Source: Acanthamoeba castellanii str. Neff
Lineage: Eukaryota > Discosea > Longamoebia > Acanthamoebidae
Direction of reading: 5' to 3'
Length of the DNA: 64,000 bases
Assembly: GCF_000313135.1 (NCBI RefSeq)
Contig: NW_004457598.1
Span: 204,026-268,025 of the forward strand
The translations under genes and the position numbers were made by a program. Below are positions 1 through 11,534 of the stretch, in pieces (the stretch's first letter is position 1; every line of letters starts with the position of its first letter). The notes under the pieces were generated by a model. It saw only the letters and a list, made by a program, of their open reading frames with translations. It had not been told where the DNA came from and searched no databases.

Positions 1-50
<50 letters not shown>

Positions 51-2220
51 GAGCGGTGGAACGTGTGTCGTGTGTGTCGTACCGCTTGGTGATTGCGATG
101 CAGTTGTCTTTGGAAGAGAGTCGCACGAGATAGCAACCACTTCGCTGTCCGGTCAATCGTCGCTCGGCCTCCTTGGCGTCAATCGAGCCGTGGAAGCAAC
201 CCGTTCTGCACAGCTCGTCAAACTGTCGCACACGCGCACGCCGTCACCAAACCAGTTTGAATGTTAGCACGAGTCGCTCCCACACCCACATGAGTATTGG
301 GGTGTCGAGTAAGTACTGCGTTACGTACATTAGATAATATATCACTTCTGAGCGGGCCGAACACATCTACAAATCGGCCAAAGCTTTCGCAGCTGACCAG
401 GAACTTCTTCGCGGCGTCACTCGAGGTCAGGTCCCGTTCTTCCTCGGCTAATGGTGAACAGAGCCTTTAGACACGAACACACGCAACACTCCGCACACAA
501 CACAACACACGCTGGCGATGGAAGCGGTACCCAGTATGGCCTTGGCACACTGGTAGATGGTGCTCTCAGGTGGTATCGTATCCAGCGGCAGCCCGAGAGC
601 GCCGCAGAGCACCTCGATGAAGTTGTCCCACTCGGCGTAGAACGGGTAGTGCGAAGCCGTTTCCGTTTCCTTGAGGATCTTCCACAGATTCCGGGCCACC
701 TTGTCCTTGATCGAGTTCGTGACCACCAGCTCGTCGATCTTCTCCAATATCTGCTCGAAGCTTGGCCTGGGCGTGACAGAATTCAACGAACATGCAGGCT
801 ATAGATCAGTGATGATCGCTCAAACACCAGCCAGGTACTGTCGAGGTGGTGGCAAGGTTTAAGGCGTGTAAAGGTGTACCGCTTGTCCATGTCGCCATGC
901 CAGCAGGCCTTGATAAGCCGTCGGATGTGCTTGGGCACCTCGTCGGGCAGGGTGGGTCGCACATTTCGATCGATCACGTCGTCGCAGAATTCGGAGAACG
1001 ACGTCACATGCGCAAATGGCCGCTCTTTCCTCGTAAACAATTCCTGGTGTCACAGCACACGGCAGCGATATAATGAATATAATATTAATATTTATGTACC
1101 AATAATAACATTCTGAAATAAATTAAATTAAAATAATATAAAAGTTAATAATAGTTTGGTTGGCGTACCCAGAGAACGAGTCCAAAGGCGTACACGTCGG
1201 ACTTCTCGCTGGCGGGGAGGCCGCAGAGGATCTCGGGACTCATCCACACGGGCGTGCCCACGGCCTTGTCCTTGGGCGGGGCCTTGGGGTCGAACTTCTC
1301 CTTGACGCACGACAGACCAAAGTCGCACACCCGCACCTCAAAGTCCTTCGTCACCAACACGTTTGGTGGCTTGAGGTCGCGGTGAATGATGGGCTCCGGC
1401 TTCAGGCAGTGCAACCAATTCATTCCTGCGCATTTACGCCGCAGCGCACGGCTGTGAGAATCGCTGTGGCGGCCCTGTGTTGTGTGTTGTGTGTGTGTGT
1501 GTGGTGTTGGGAAAGCACCTTGGGCAATTCCTTTGGCGATCAAGAGCTGCTGTGCAGTGGTCATGACCACGTCCTTGTCGTGTACAATGCTCTCCAGGTC
1601 GCGGCCGTCCACGTACTCCATGACGACTGCCAGGTTGTCCTTCTCCGTGCATACGCCCATGAACAGCAGAATGCACGGATGCCGCAGTGAACTGAAACAT
1701 CAGTTACCACACAGCAATGTGAGCACATGGTGCCTCTGGGCGGGAATAACACAAACACAGAAACCGGGGGCTTTGAAGCAAAGCAAAAGAAGGCCAAAAG
1801 AAATGAATGATAAAAAAAGGAGGCATGAAGTGCACCTCATAATCTCTACTTCGCGCTTCAATTCCTCGATTTTGGGCTCGATGAGGTGCTGGTTGTGGAG
1901 CAGCTTGATGGCGACGGGAAAGCCGCGGCATCTGCCCTTGTACACCGTACCGTAGTTGCCGCGTGCGATTTCTCTGTCATAGGAGAGCTCTGATGCCTTG
2001 ATCAGAGTCTGGCCTGGTTCCTGTTTGGTAGTTCGAACATAAGAATCAGTAAACGAGAATCGAGAACATATCATCACTTGTAAGCGTAATTGATTAATCT
2101 TGTTGCATTATGAGAGTGGGAAAAGTAGGAACATACCCACTGCACGATGCCACGTCGTTTTGCCTCAATCCTCCTGAGATCCTCCGTCATCTCGCCCGCC
2201 AATTGATGTCCACTCTTCAT
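1..2220 (-). CDS. SHK-type protein kinase with C-terminal SH2 domain (3' end outside the window)
   Basis: TKL-like Ser/Thr or dual-specificity kinase followed by an SH2 domain, the layout of Dictyostelium SHK kinases, which probably act below phosphotyrosine. I read eight exons: 2138-2220, 1836-2020, 1519-1691, 1169-1425, 880-1043, 531-766, 329-447 and 83-222. The start is the ATG at 2220 (MKSGHQLAGEM). The kinase shows a glycine loop IARGNYGTVYKG, VAIK lysine, HRDLKPPNV catalytic loop, DFG, and SPE in place of APE. A linker containing HYPFYAEWDNFIEVL follows, then SH2 with [16 protein letters not shown] and the phosphotyrosine-binding YLVRLSS strand. The gene runs off the left edge inside the SH2 domain, so its stop is not seen. 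It is the same subtype as the genes at 58802-61967 and 62271-64000 (GNYG loop, EILCG after the activation segment). Family assignment is firm; substrate and exact specificity are unknown. Confidence 0.9.
4..49. repeat. TG dinucleotide microsatellite
   Basis: About 22 uninterrupted TG units at the window edge. They lie inside the intron that follows the last visible SH2 exon of the kinase gene. Confidence 0.95.
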
Positions 2221-2681
2221 CTTCGCCTATGAACTGCCCAGCAACGTAGCAGTAACTAAGTTGGTTTTTTTTTGTTTTGAATCAATTTACGCCCCAGCTC
2301 TCTATCAATTGATTCAATCTCGCCTCTATTCGCCCGGCAGTGACAGCGAACGTCAAGGGGGGCAGGCAAGATGGTGAACCGATGCGCGCCAGGCGTGTTC
2401 TCTCTCGAGTGTAGCGTGTGTTTGAGAAAGAGAAATGGAATTTTGTGGCGCGCAGGACCGGTCGCCGCCCAACGGTGTCCTTGCGATCGCCAAAAGGAAA
2501 GAGGTTTCTAATCGGTCGACAGGAACGCAAAGTTCAAACAAATCAGAGGATTGGCCAAGCGGAATAGCCAGGCGCTCGGTCGCAAGCGCTGGTCTCCCTT
2601 GGCACCTCCATTCTGATCGCCTGGCGTCCCTATTTATTCTGATTTTATTACCTTTCAACCTTAAAATAGCCAATTGTGGCT
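2221..2681. other. Intergenic: kinase 5' flank and beta-helix gene 3' flank
   Basis: Between the start of the left SHK kinase and the stop of the next minus-strand gene. It has a T run near 2265 and no convincing exon. Short open frames here do not look like protein. Confidence 0.6.
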
Positions 2682-4025
2682 TTAGTTGCCGCTGACGCGG
2701 GCCGGGACGGCGGGCTCGGAGCCGATGGTGCTGCTTCCCGGGGCCAGCGCGATGCCGGTCACCGAACCGCCGTTGGTCACGGAGATGGAGGCGCCGGAGC
2801 TGGTCCACGTGAGAGACACGGTCGAGGCGAACGAGACGGTGCCGCCGGTCGCCACCATGATCTGCGAGTTGTAGCGGCCCACGTAGAGCTTGGCGTTGCC
2901 GCCAAAGGCCATGCCGCCCGTGACACCGTTGTTCTGGTTCTCTTCGGCGTAGCCGATGATGTTGCCGCCGCCTGACGTGGAGGGAATGGTGAAGGTGCCG
3001 CCGGTGACGGTGGCCGTGCCGCCGTTGGGGAAGTCGATCCAGCGCGACCCGGCCGTGTTGGCGTGGTAGCCGCCCGTGACCGAGAGCACCGGCGATCGCA
3101 CCTTGATGTTGTTGCCGTAGGGGTTGCCATAGTGGTTGCAGTTGGACTCGGTGTAGGAGTCGCCCTGCACGTAGAGGTCGTGGGACTGACCGTCCTGCGA
3201 CTGACCGTTGGCGATAAAGTCGCTGTTGGTCACCACCACCGCGATGCCGGCGCCCGGGTTGCCGCTGCCCGTGGCCGGCACGAAGATGCCGTTCTCGTTG
3301 TTCTGGAACAGGCACCGGTTGATGGTAAGGGTGCCGGCCGAGGTGAAGAGCTCGGCGTAGACCGCGGCCTCGCCGTCGCCGCTGCCGTCGGCGCCGCCCG
3401 CGTTCCGGAAGACGATGTTGCTCAGGGTGCCGGGGCTCTGGGCGTGGACGAAGCCCTTGCCCCAGGCCAGGCGGTGGCCTGCGCCGACGCCGCCCTGGCC
3501 GTCAAAGATCGTGAGACCGCCGCCGGCGCCGTTGATGGTCCATCCGCGCAGGGTGTTGGGGATGTCGAAGGGCTTGTAGTAGGTGCCCGCCAGGACCGTC
3601 ATGTTGAACCCGGAGGCCAGCGAGGCGATGGCGTCGGCCGGCTCGGTGAAGGTCTGGCCCGGACCCACCGTGACCGAGCGCAGGCCGGTCGCCGGGGCCG
3701 CCGACGGGGTGCGCGAGGGGCTGGGCGCGGCGGGCGACCGGGAGGCCGAGGGGGCGGCGGCACGGGAAGGCGAGGGGGTGGTGCTGGGGGCGGCGGCGGC
3801 ACGGGAGGGGGAGGGGGTGGCGCTGGCCTGGCCCTGGCAGGAGAGCTGGAGGGCGTTGATGGCGGCGAGCACCTGGGCGAACCGGGCGTCGAGGTCGGCT
3901 TCGAGGGCCGCCGCGGCGTTGTAGGAGGCCTGCTGGTAGGTCTGGGCCTTAGCGGCAGGAGCGGCCGACAGGAGGACGACGAGGGCAAAGAGAACCGCGA
4001 TCAAGGCCACGACCAGTCTTGCCAT
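2682..4025 (-). CDS. Secreted protein with Ser/Pro spacer and beta-helix-like (pectin-lyase-like) domain
   Basis: Intronless, about 447 residues. I chose the ATG at 4025 because it opens directly on a signal peptide (MARLVVALIAVLFALVVLL, cleavage probably after AKA); the frame runs 28 codons further upstream, but that stretch is not signal-like. Next come a short helical part (residues 28-65) and a low-complexity spacer with TPSPSRAAA units (about 68-115). A long region rich in Gly, Asn and Thr follows, with regularly spaced short strands (NGAGGGLTIFDG, FVHAQSPGTLSNIVFRNAGG, TINRCLFQNNENGIF). This pattern is typical of right-handed parallel beta-helix proteins. No catalytic residues can be assigned. 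Acanthamoeba cyst-wall lectins include beta-helix proteins with Ser/Pro spacers, so a wall or surface role is possible, but that is inference. The next gene upstream is also secreted and Ser/Pro-rich. Confidence 0.72.
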   Translation of the reverse strand: MARLVVALIAVLFALVVLLSAAPAAKAQTYQQASYNAAAALEADLDARFAQVLAAINALQLSCQGQASATPSPSRAAAAPSTTPSPSRAAAPSASRSPAAPSPSRTPSAAPATGLRSVTVGPGQTFTEPADAIASLASGFNMTVLAGTYYKPFDIPNTLRGWTINGAGGGLTIFDGQGGVGAGHRLAWGKGFVHAQSPGTLSNIVFRNAGGADGSGDGEAAVYAELFTSAGTLTINRCLFQNNENGIFVPATGSGNPGAGIAVVVTNSDFIANGQSQDGQSHDLYVQGDSYTESNCNHYGNPYGNNIKVRSPVLSVTGGYHANTAGSRWIDFPNGGTATVTGGTFTIPSTSGGGNIIGYAEENQNNGVTGGMAFGGNAKLYVGRYNSQIMVATGGTVSFASTVSLTWTSSGASISVTNGGSVTGIALAPGSSTIGSEPAVPARVSGN

Positions 4026-4079
4026 GGTGTGTGTTGTGGTGAGTGAAAGCAGCAATGAGGGGGGGGGGCGTGGGGGGCT

Positions 4080-4390
4080 TTTTAAGCGGCCAATGGGGCA
4101 ACGAGACATGGTTTGAGGGGTGTTAAATGGCTAAGCGCTATTCGCCCAGTGGACGGCCCAATGGCCAACACGTCACGGCTGTCACTGTGCCGACCAATGG
4201 GTCAGTGATCCTCCAACAAGTGAGCCAACGAGCCAATATCACAACTCAGTTGAGAATTCTCCAAGTGGATGGCTGGCCCCAATCAAGGACGGCGGAGTGC
4301 GCAACCAATGGAATTCCACTATTAAATGGCAGCTTTTGATCAATGGGCAAATAGCGCTTGTGCAGCCCAATGGGACTCTGACAATGGCTG
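4080..4390 (-). promoter_or_regulatory. Upstream region with clustered CCAATGG motifs and TATA-like box
   Basis: Intergenic span upstream of the beta-helix gene. Exact CCAATGG occurs at 4090, 4158, 4194, 4305 and 4367, with near copies (TCAATGG, ACAATGG) at 4340 and 4381, all in the same orientation. A TTAAAAAG box lies near 4079-4086 on the gene strand, about 55 bases before the ATG. The spacing suggests a CCAAT-type promoter array. No long reading frame of protein character is seen in 4026-4503. Confidence 0.5.
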
Positions 4391-4503
4391 CTAACCTGCA
4401 CACGAAAAGGAAATCCGTTGTTGGCCAGAATCTAACCCCTGGTGCAACGAGGTTAAGAATGCGAAACGGACACCTGAATTTGAGGAATTTATGTTGGTAG
4501 TGT

Positions 4504-6474
4504 CTACAATGTGGTCATGTTGAACGCCAGGGTTTGCTGCCGCACTCGCTCGCGAAGGCGGGTCCGGTGGACCTTGGTCCAGACGGTGGCGGCTGAGGCG
4601 GCGATGACCACGATGAGGAGGGCCACCGGTACCGCGACGGCCACGGCGATCACCAGAGAGTTGTCGTCACTCGAGCTGGACTTCTCGCGGGTGTTGAGCA
4701 GCACGCCCATGCTGATCGACGGGTCATAGAAGAGCGAGTGGGCGAAGGCCGGGAAGGTGAGCTCGAGCACGTACTCGGGCTGGGCGGCCGAGGCGTTGAC
4801 GAGCACCACGCTGTGACCCACCAGCGGCACGGTGAGACTGTCGACCAGGGCCACGTCAAAGACCTCCACCTTGGCCGTTACGCGCGATGATGACGATGTA
4901 GAAGAAGGCGATGATGACGTGGAGAGCAGGGTGAAGTAATAGGTGGTCATGTTGGCCCGCGGGAGGCTTCGTCGGACGATGACCGGCTGCGAGCTGTCGA
5001 TGGCGTCCGCGGCCGAGGAACCCAGTGTGGCGAGGCGGTAGCGCACGGTGAGCTGCTCGCTCGAGGCCCCCGTGACGTTGATGGACCACTTGAGCGTGCT
5101 GGAGCCGATGGTGAAGCCAATCTGTGCGAACTGGCCCTGGGCTGAATGGTTGTGGAAGGCGAAGCTCTGCTCGAAGGTGGTGGTCGTGTCCGGCAGCACC
5201 GACCTGTAGATGTGGGTCGGCACGGTGGCGGTCGACTCCGGGTCGGTCGAGGCCGGCCTGTCCTCCACCGTGACAGTCACATCCGACGCTGCACAGTTGC
5301 GCGTTCACACCAAAGTTATGTATAATTAACCAGGCCAACCAGTCACTGCAGGCACACTACATTGTAACATATTTTTGTCTTACCTTCCAAGGTGGCAGGG
5401 GTATTGGATCCCACTTGTACATTCTGGAACGACGACGTCACGCCGACCGTGCTCTCCTCTGGTACCCAGATATTGTTGTCAGCGTGAAGAAGAAGAAGAA
5501 GAAGAAGGGGGAAGACGAATACGAAGTTAGTGCACGGTTGACGTACCTCCTGCGGTGGTGGTGGTGGGAGCAGAGATGCTGATAGTGGGCAGCTCGTTGT
5601 CGATGACGGCGGTCACGTTCTGCACCACGGTCAGCACCGGCACGTTCGACGGCGACGGGCTGGCGGTGGGGGAGGCCGACGGCGTGAGGCTGGCTGAGGG
5701 GGACGGGCTGGCGGTTGTGGAGGTGGAGGGTGATTGACTGGCCGAGGGCGAGGGCGTAGGCGAGTTCGAGGGTGACGGGCTGACCGCCACGGCGAGCAGG
5801 GAGCACATCACACCCATCTGGTTGGCGCACTCGGTGTCGTCCATGCCGCCGGTCAAGTAGCCGAGGGCCGCGCAGTACTGCTCTCCCGAGGCGTTGTTGG
5901 GCTCCGAAGAGGCCCAGACCTGGCTTCCGTTGCTGCGCAGCCAGGTCGGGTCGCCGTCGTTGCCGAACTTCCAACAGCAGGTGCGGTTGTTAGGACCCGG
6001 GTCGGTGTAGACGCCGGTCCAGCACCAGTCGGGGATGGTCACCACACGGGGCGTGCACAAGTTATAAGCCACGTCGAATTCGCTCTGCGACTGGAACTCG
6101 GCTAGGGTGGCCCCTGAAGCCGCGTTGGCGCAGGCCGTGGCCCCCTGGCTCCAACGCCAACTTCCAGCGATTCGTTTGTAGCATCGAAAGGGCAACGACG
6201 TGTCCGTGCTGCCCGCGGTCCATGAGCCGTCTAGACACGTGTACGTCGTAGCTGTTGCGGGCGAGAGGAGGGTGGCGCACACCAGCGCGGCTGTGAATAA
6301 AAAGAAAAATGGAATCTTTCCCCAGGCAGGGCGGGAAGATGATGAAGTAGAGGAGTAGGCGGATTTGAGAGATTTGGAGTTGGAGTTGGAGAATTGGGCG
6401 AGCCGTCGTAGAGGCCGAAGCAGAAGGAAAAATTGTCGCCGACTTACATCAAGCAGCGTCGTCCGGTCCCTCAT
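4504..6474 (-). CDS. C-type lectin-like membrane protein with Ser/Pro stalk
   Basis: Probable cell-surface carbohydrate- or ligand-binding protein. After an N-terminal hydrophobic stretch (FFFLFTAALVCATLL) comes a C-type lectin-like domain. It has paired cysteines and the signatures WSQGATACANAASGATLAEF, WCWTGVYTD and SSEPNNASGEQYCAAL. The EPN triplet is the motif linked to mannose-type sugar binding in classic CTLDs. A mucin-like stalk of SPSPS/TPSPS units follows, then two short exons (about 5475-5390) and a long last exon from 5288. That exon encodes a beta-rich ectodomain, one membrane span (LVIAVAVAVPVALLIVVIA) and a basic cytosolic tail. The start is uncertain: ATG 6474 gives an unspliced reading with an internal signal anchor, but GATGTAAGT at about 6450 and a good acceptor near 6292 could mark an intron, which would require another start. 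Confidence 0.7.
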
Positions 6475-6699
6475 CTTTACTTCAAAATAACTGAGACTGT
6501 TCTGTCTATTTCCGTTCGGTGCCTTTTTCCTTTTTTTGTGACACAGGCGTAGAAAAGGTAACTGAGGGCTTTTCCTCCAATCGCCTGCGTATTTGCCACA
6601 CGCCCGCAGTAGACTCGCGCAAATCGCCGTAGTGGGAAATATTGGCCCTTGAATATTGGTCGTTGCGTGTGCGTAGAGAGGGTGGGGGATTCTCATACT

Positions 6700-9536
6700 T
6701 CAGTGGGTCGTGTCGCGGACTCGGAGCCGATCCATGCCGCGCTTGATCCGCCAGGCCACCCAGGTCTCGTAATCGTAGCCGGAGTACTTCTTGGCCCGCT
6801 TGTACAGGTCGAGCGCGGCCTTGTGGTCGTTTTGCTCCAGCTTGAGCTCGGCCATGCCGCTCAGGCTCCAGGGCAGCACGTACTGCTCGTACTTGGATAT
6901 CGACTTGGTCGGCGTGTTCAGTACCACCTGCAAGCCCCCCTTTCAGCATGACGACACGCGCACGACACACAGCACAGCACGACACGAAGCGGAGGAGGAA
7001 GAGACCATGAAGGCTTGTTCGGCTTCGTCTCGCTTGAGCTCTCGAAGGGCATCGCCCCGCATGAACGCCACACACGCTCTGTCTTCATCAGTCACCGCCA
7101 CAGCCTCGGCCTGTTCGGCCATCTCCAAGGACAGCTGCATGCACAAACCAACATTCAGGCGTGTTGATCCTCGTGTGCGTGTGTGTGTGCGTGGGTGTGC
7201 GTGTGTGTGTGCGTGTTTGTGTGTGTGTGTGGTGCGTGTGGCAACAATGCACCTGAAACTGTCTCCCCTCATGAAGGATGCGTGCTCGGATGAACTTGCG
7301 CTCGAAGTCCGACACACCGCCCTTGGTCAAAAATTTCTTCGCCCGCTGCTTGGCGAACTCGTCGTGTGCGTAACCCTGCTCAGTTCCGCCAGTACGTGCA
7401 CGCGTGAGTCGTGTGTGTGTGTGTGTGTGGTGTGTGTCGTTGGTCGTGTCGTGTCGTGTGGCTGTACCTTGCGGACGTATTTGAGGGCCTGCGTCATGCA
7501 TTCCTTGGCCTTGTCCTCGTGGAAGAGGAACGAGTAGCAGATGCCCGACTGGTAGTAGCAGAGCGCCTTCAACCCGGGCACCGTCGACACTGCGCTCGGA
7601 GAGTTAGCCAGGCGCCAATCATCACCACCATCATACGATATAGCACCACAACACAGTGGTGTTGCGTACGGGTGAGGAATTGTTCAAAGCCCTGGACGGC
7701 TTCGGCGAAGTTGAGGTTCAGATACTCGAGAGTCGCGATCTGTGTGTTGTGAGCGGCGTTTCGTGTTGTAGGTGCATTGACGACCATCAGCATGGCTGCC
7801 ATGCGGTGGAGGGCTGAGTACCTCGCTAACGCAGAAGAGTTCGAGTTGCTTGTTGTTGGTGGCGATGAACTTCTCCTTGGCCGCGAGAAACAGTTCCTTG
7901 GCTGAATCGAATTGAATAGGAAGGCGTGTGCGGTGAGTAAACAGCTGATGTATATATCACTCTATATATATTTCGCACTCGCATGCATTGCATACCTTCG
8001 TCCAACTTGGCTTGCATTCTGCATACATATCCGCCTACATACTTGAACATCGGCGAGTCACTGTTGCATTACAATATCCACCACAAGTTACTATGGCCAA
8101 CTAATAGACCAAGGTAAGGAAGAAGGCCGGCGACGTACGGATACTGCTCCATGAGCAGGTTGAACATGTCTCTGCCGGCCTCCAGTTCCTCGAAGAAGAA
8201 TGTTCGGATCGTGACCAACAGGAAGAACGCAAGCGAGCCTTTTTCGCAATGAGTCAGCGAGTCTTCATTCCCTGACGCTGGCAACACACGAAACCACGAG
8301 AGGGAATGCACGCACTCTGGAATCCTTCGCTTTCGCTGGCGAGCTGGAGTTCCTTGAGGGCCAGGTCGCGGTCGGCCTTGAACCCAATGGCCTCCACCAG
8401 CCAGAGAAACTGTCGCGGCACCACTGAACAGCACCCAGGTGAGCAGCGGTTGACTGTGGGGCCTACGACGACGACGACTCGCTGAGAGCTGAGCTGGGGA
8501 CGTACCGGAGATGAAGAAGTGGAAGAAGCCGATGCCCACGTTGAGGGAGCAGGCCAGGTTGGTGAAGTAGGGCGACTTCTCGGAGAGCGTCTTGATGAGC
8601 TCCACGCACTCCTCATAGTGCTTCCAACTCTTCCTAAAATTATACGCGCCTGACCAGGTCTCACAATCAATCAAAGAATACACCATGACAACACGACGGC
8701 ACATGATGACAACACACAACACAACACAATACACACACATACACACGACACACGACACACACACACACACGACACACACACACGACACGCACACAATGCG
8801 CATAAGCCTCACCCTTGACCTGCTTCTGCATTTTGAACTTGAGGATGGATTCGAACAGCGTGACCTCGGCGAGCGAGAGCTTGCTCCACAGCAGGAGCGC
8901 CAGCATTTGCTCCTGTTGAACGTTTTTTGTGGTAAAAAGCAAGTAGTGAGGAATGATGATACTGCACCAGAGAGAGAGGCTGGTGCGTGGTGCCTCGGTG
9001 AGGTCCTCCTGCTCGCTGCCGCCCTTGTTGCCCTTGTTCTTCTTGATCTTGTTCAATCGGTCCTGTGTGGCGTGCGACAGACGGTGCACCTGTGCGTGCA
9101 CCCAGATCCGAACGAGGAAAGAGGCGGCGTGAGTGGTCGCGACTGCTGGAGCTCTCCAAGTAGAGAGAGTGCAAGCACACGTACGGCTTCCATTCGTTCG
9201 AACGCTTCCTTGGACTCCTCTGCTGTCTCAGTTACCACCGCCTGCGCCCACATTAATGTATTATTTAATGCCAAAATAAACTCAAACCTGGAAACAATAA
9301 ATCAAATTATAGACTTATTTTTTGACATTTTGTGCGTATATTTTAAAATATACAAAATCCAATAATAATGGAAAAAGTGGAGGGTGTACCCGCAGCCACA
9401 TGGATTGAGCGTACATGGTGGCCACGGCCGGGTGGTTGTCTTTGTGCGGCGCAAGGAGCTCGTCGGCCTTGGCATAGTCGGCATTCCACAGAATCTTCAC
9501 CACCTCCTGCAGAATCTCGTTCACCTCGTCTTCCAT
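6700..9536 (-). CDS. TTC39/Iml2-like tetratricopeptide protein
   Basis: A many-exon gene. Its product matches the Iml2/TPR_39 family: helical repeats without enzymatic motifs, with roles in yeast lipid-droplet or inclusion clearance and poorly known roles in animals. It begins at ATG 9536 (MEDEVNEILQEVVKILW). Telling segments are SLAEVTLFESILKFK, the family core NVGIGFFHFFIS followed by VEAIGFKADRDLALKEL, and the C-terminal block KALYYxxG-like (KALCYYQSGICYSF), GYDYETWVAWRIKRGMDR, stop at 6700. Exons are short and separated by introns carrying GTGTG/CACAC repeats (for example near 7178-7232, 7420 and 8714-8795). The splice between about 9000 and 8912 has no obvious GT donor, so that exon edge is unsure. 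Family call is moderately strong; cellular role is not shown by the sequence. Confidence 0.72.
8714..8795. repeat. CA-rich intronic simple repeat
   Basis: Imperfect run of ACACACACGACAC-type units in an intron of the TTC39-like gene; it creates spurious His/Thr-rich open frames. Confidence 0.85.
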
Positions 9537-9701
9537 CTCGCCGCTAGTAAACGAGTTTGTGTATCAATCAGGAAAACGAAACTGTCTGCCGTGTAGGAGC
9601 GGCCACACGCAAAACTAAAGAAGTGTGTTTGTGCAGAGGAGGAAAGGGGGAGAAAAGTTTGTTGTGTTCTTGTTTCTTTGTGCTCTCCGAGAGCAAGCGC
9701 T

Positions 9702-11477
9702 TCAGGGCGCAGCTGGCTTCGCGGGCGCCTTGCAGTTCTTCTTGTGCGTGGGCCAGTTCTGCTTTTGGCACGCTGCCGAACAATAGCTGCTCACCACAAC
9801 AATCATGTCAGATCGCATGAAAGGATACACGACACACGACACACGACACACGACACACGACACCGCAACACAACACGACACGAACCACAAACGTTCTTGG
9901 CGGTCTTGCACCGGCTGCAGCGGAGCACCTTGTAGAACGCACCCGGTGAGACGAACTCCTCTACTCCCCTGGGCATGTCCTTGTGCAGGATCAGATCCCG
10001 GCCTCGGAGCTGCGCCTCGAGCTCCATCGCGGCCACCTTGCGCTGGTACTCCTCCTCGGACGAGTAGGAGACGTTGACGAGGCCCTTCTTGCACACGCGG
10101 TGGTCCTCGCTGGCCGGGGTGGACTTCATGAGGTGCTTCACCGTCGCCTTCTCCTCCGAGTGGTGGCGCAGGCCCAGCGGGCGAATGTCCTTCTCGAGCT
10201 GGCGCGCCTCCATGTAGAGCTTGCGCATGTCGCCCATCCGGAAGTGCCCGCGCCGGATGCAGTCGATGTAGCGGTAGAGGAACGTCACCTTATGCTCCTT
10301 GTCGTCGTCGGCGGTGGCCTTGACGGCGCCCTTGGCCATGGCTCCGTACTCCTCGGCGGCCCAGCCGCGGCAGTGCCACCCCATGTGACTGTTGGGCACC
10401 AGGCGCGTCATCTTCTCGCCCATGGCCATCACCTATCGACGATCGGGACAAAGTTAACGCTCGCTGTGTGGGTCGTGCGTGTGTCGTGTGCGGTCGTGCG
10501 TGCGAGTGTGGGTGCGTGTATGATTGATAAGTACAACATACCTCCTTGAGGATAGGCTTCTTGTCGACCTTGGCGCATTGTGGAGATGGCCTTGCGGAAC
10601 ATGAGGAACACAAGCACTCTGTCGTCGAACGCGGTGGCGTAGTGGCGCGGCTTGGCGGCCGGCCTGTCGAGCCCGGGGACGTCTTCGCCCTCGATGGCCT
10701 CGTAGAGCCACACGTCGTACTCCGGCGGCAGCGTAGGCGGGCCGGCGGGGTTCATCTGTCGGATCACGTTCAACTGCTCGATGCCGCCGTCCGAGCGGCG
10801 ATGATCTGCTCCGTGCTGCCCTGGGCTCTGCCGCCCTTCGTGAAGAGGTAATGGCCCAGCAGCACGGACGTCTGGGAAGAAGACAATGATGAGTGGTGTG
10901 AGTTCTTTCCACGTGCACTAACCCACCACTACAGCTTCTATGTTATACCTGCACAGAGAGTGAGAAATAGGCGTAGGCGAACTGGTTTCGTGCAAGGCCG
11001 GCGCTGGGCCGGTGGAGCTCCTCCTTGGCCAACTCGAAGGCCCGGTGTACGGGCCTTCGGCAGGGTCCGGGAACTTGAGCGGGCAGGCGTTTTCCATGTC
11101 CAGCAGCACCGCCTGGAAGAAGCGTCGCATCGACTCCACCCCTGGTTATGCAGGACCACACCATGACGGTGAAGTAAATTGATACAATCTCGTCATCTCT
11201 CGGGCACGCCGATTCATCTCATGCACGAAATGAGAAGATACCTCGTCCTCGCTCGCAAGATTCGTGGGCAAGGATCCACAGGTTCGAGGCGGCGTGCGGT
11301 GGGTCCGTGGCGCCTGAACACCTCGGCGTGGCCGTGCTTCGCGATGAGCTTTCGCATCATGATGGCCGGGGACAGCTCTGGGGTCAGCAAAGCCACTTCA
11401 TCTCGCGTGAGTTGCTTGTACACGCTTCCCCTCTCATTCAGCTCCTTGAGCTTGCGTGCTGCATTGGACAGCGACAT
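9702..11477 (-). CDS. MYND-type zinc-finger protein with three apparent frame breaks
   Basis: Starts at ATG 11477 (MSLSNAARKLKELNERGSVY), only 57 bases from the divergent phosphatase gene. The body is helical and of unknown fold. The C-terminus carries a short MYND-like zinc finger: CSRCKTAKN in one exon and YCSAACQKQNWPTHKKNC in the last (about 9790-9702), a protein-interaction module. Three places switch reading frame without splice sites: near 11298 (GHAEVF then GATDPPHAASNLWILAHE), near 11045 (FPDPAEG then HRAFELAKEELH), and near 10795 (STEQIIAA then SDGGIEQLNVIRQM). Each offset is one base and both sides read as good protein. Either the sequence carries indel errors or the gene is a recent pseudogene. 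The finger's first Cys pair is also not clear. Function beyond the finger is unknown. Confidence 0.6.
9827..9863. repeat. ACACGAC heptamer array
   Basis: About five tandem 7-base ACACGAC units in the last intron of the MYND-finger gene. The same unit recurs at 21664-21735 and 39860-39910. Confidence 0.9.
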
Positions 11478-11534
11478 CTTTTTGTGACGAATGATCAGAG
11501 TCTTCTTTTCTTTGCTTTGCGCACATTTGAGACA

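Noticed and set aside
4..267. Open frame rich in Cys-Val at the left edge
   Set aside because: It is the translated TG repeat plus the antisense of the SH2 exon; no gene.
3063..4046. Long Gly/Val-rich frame on the plus strand
   Set aside because: Antisense of the beta-helix gene; no signal peptide or recognisable domain.
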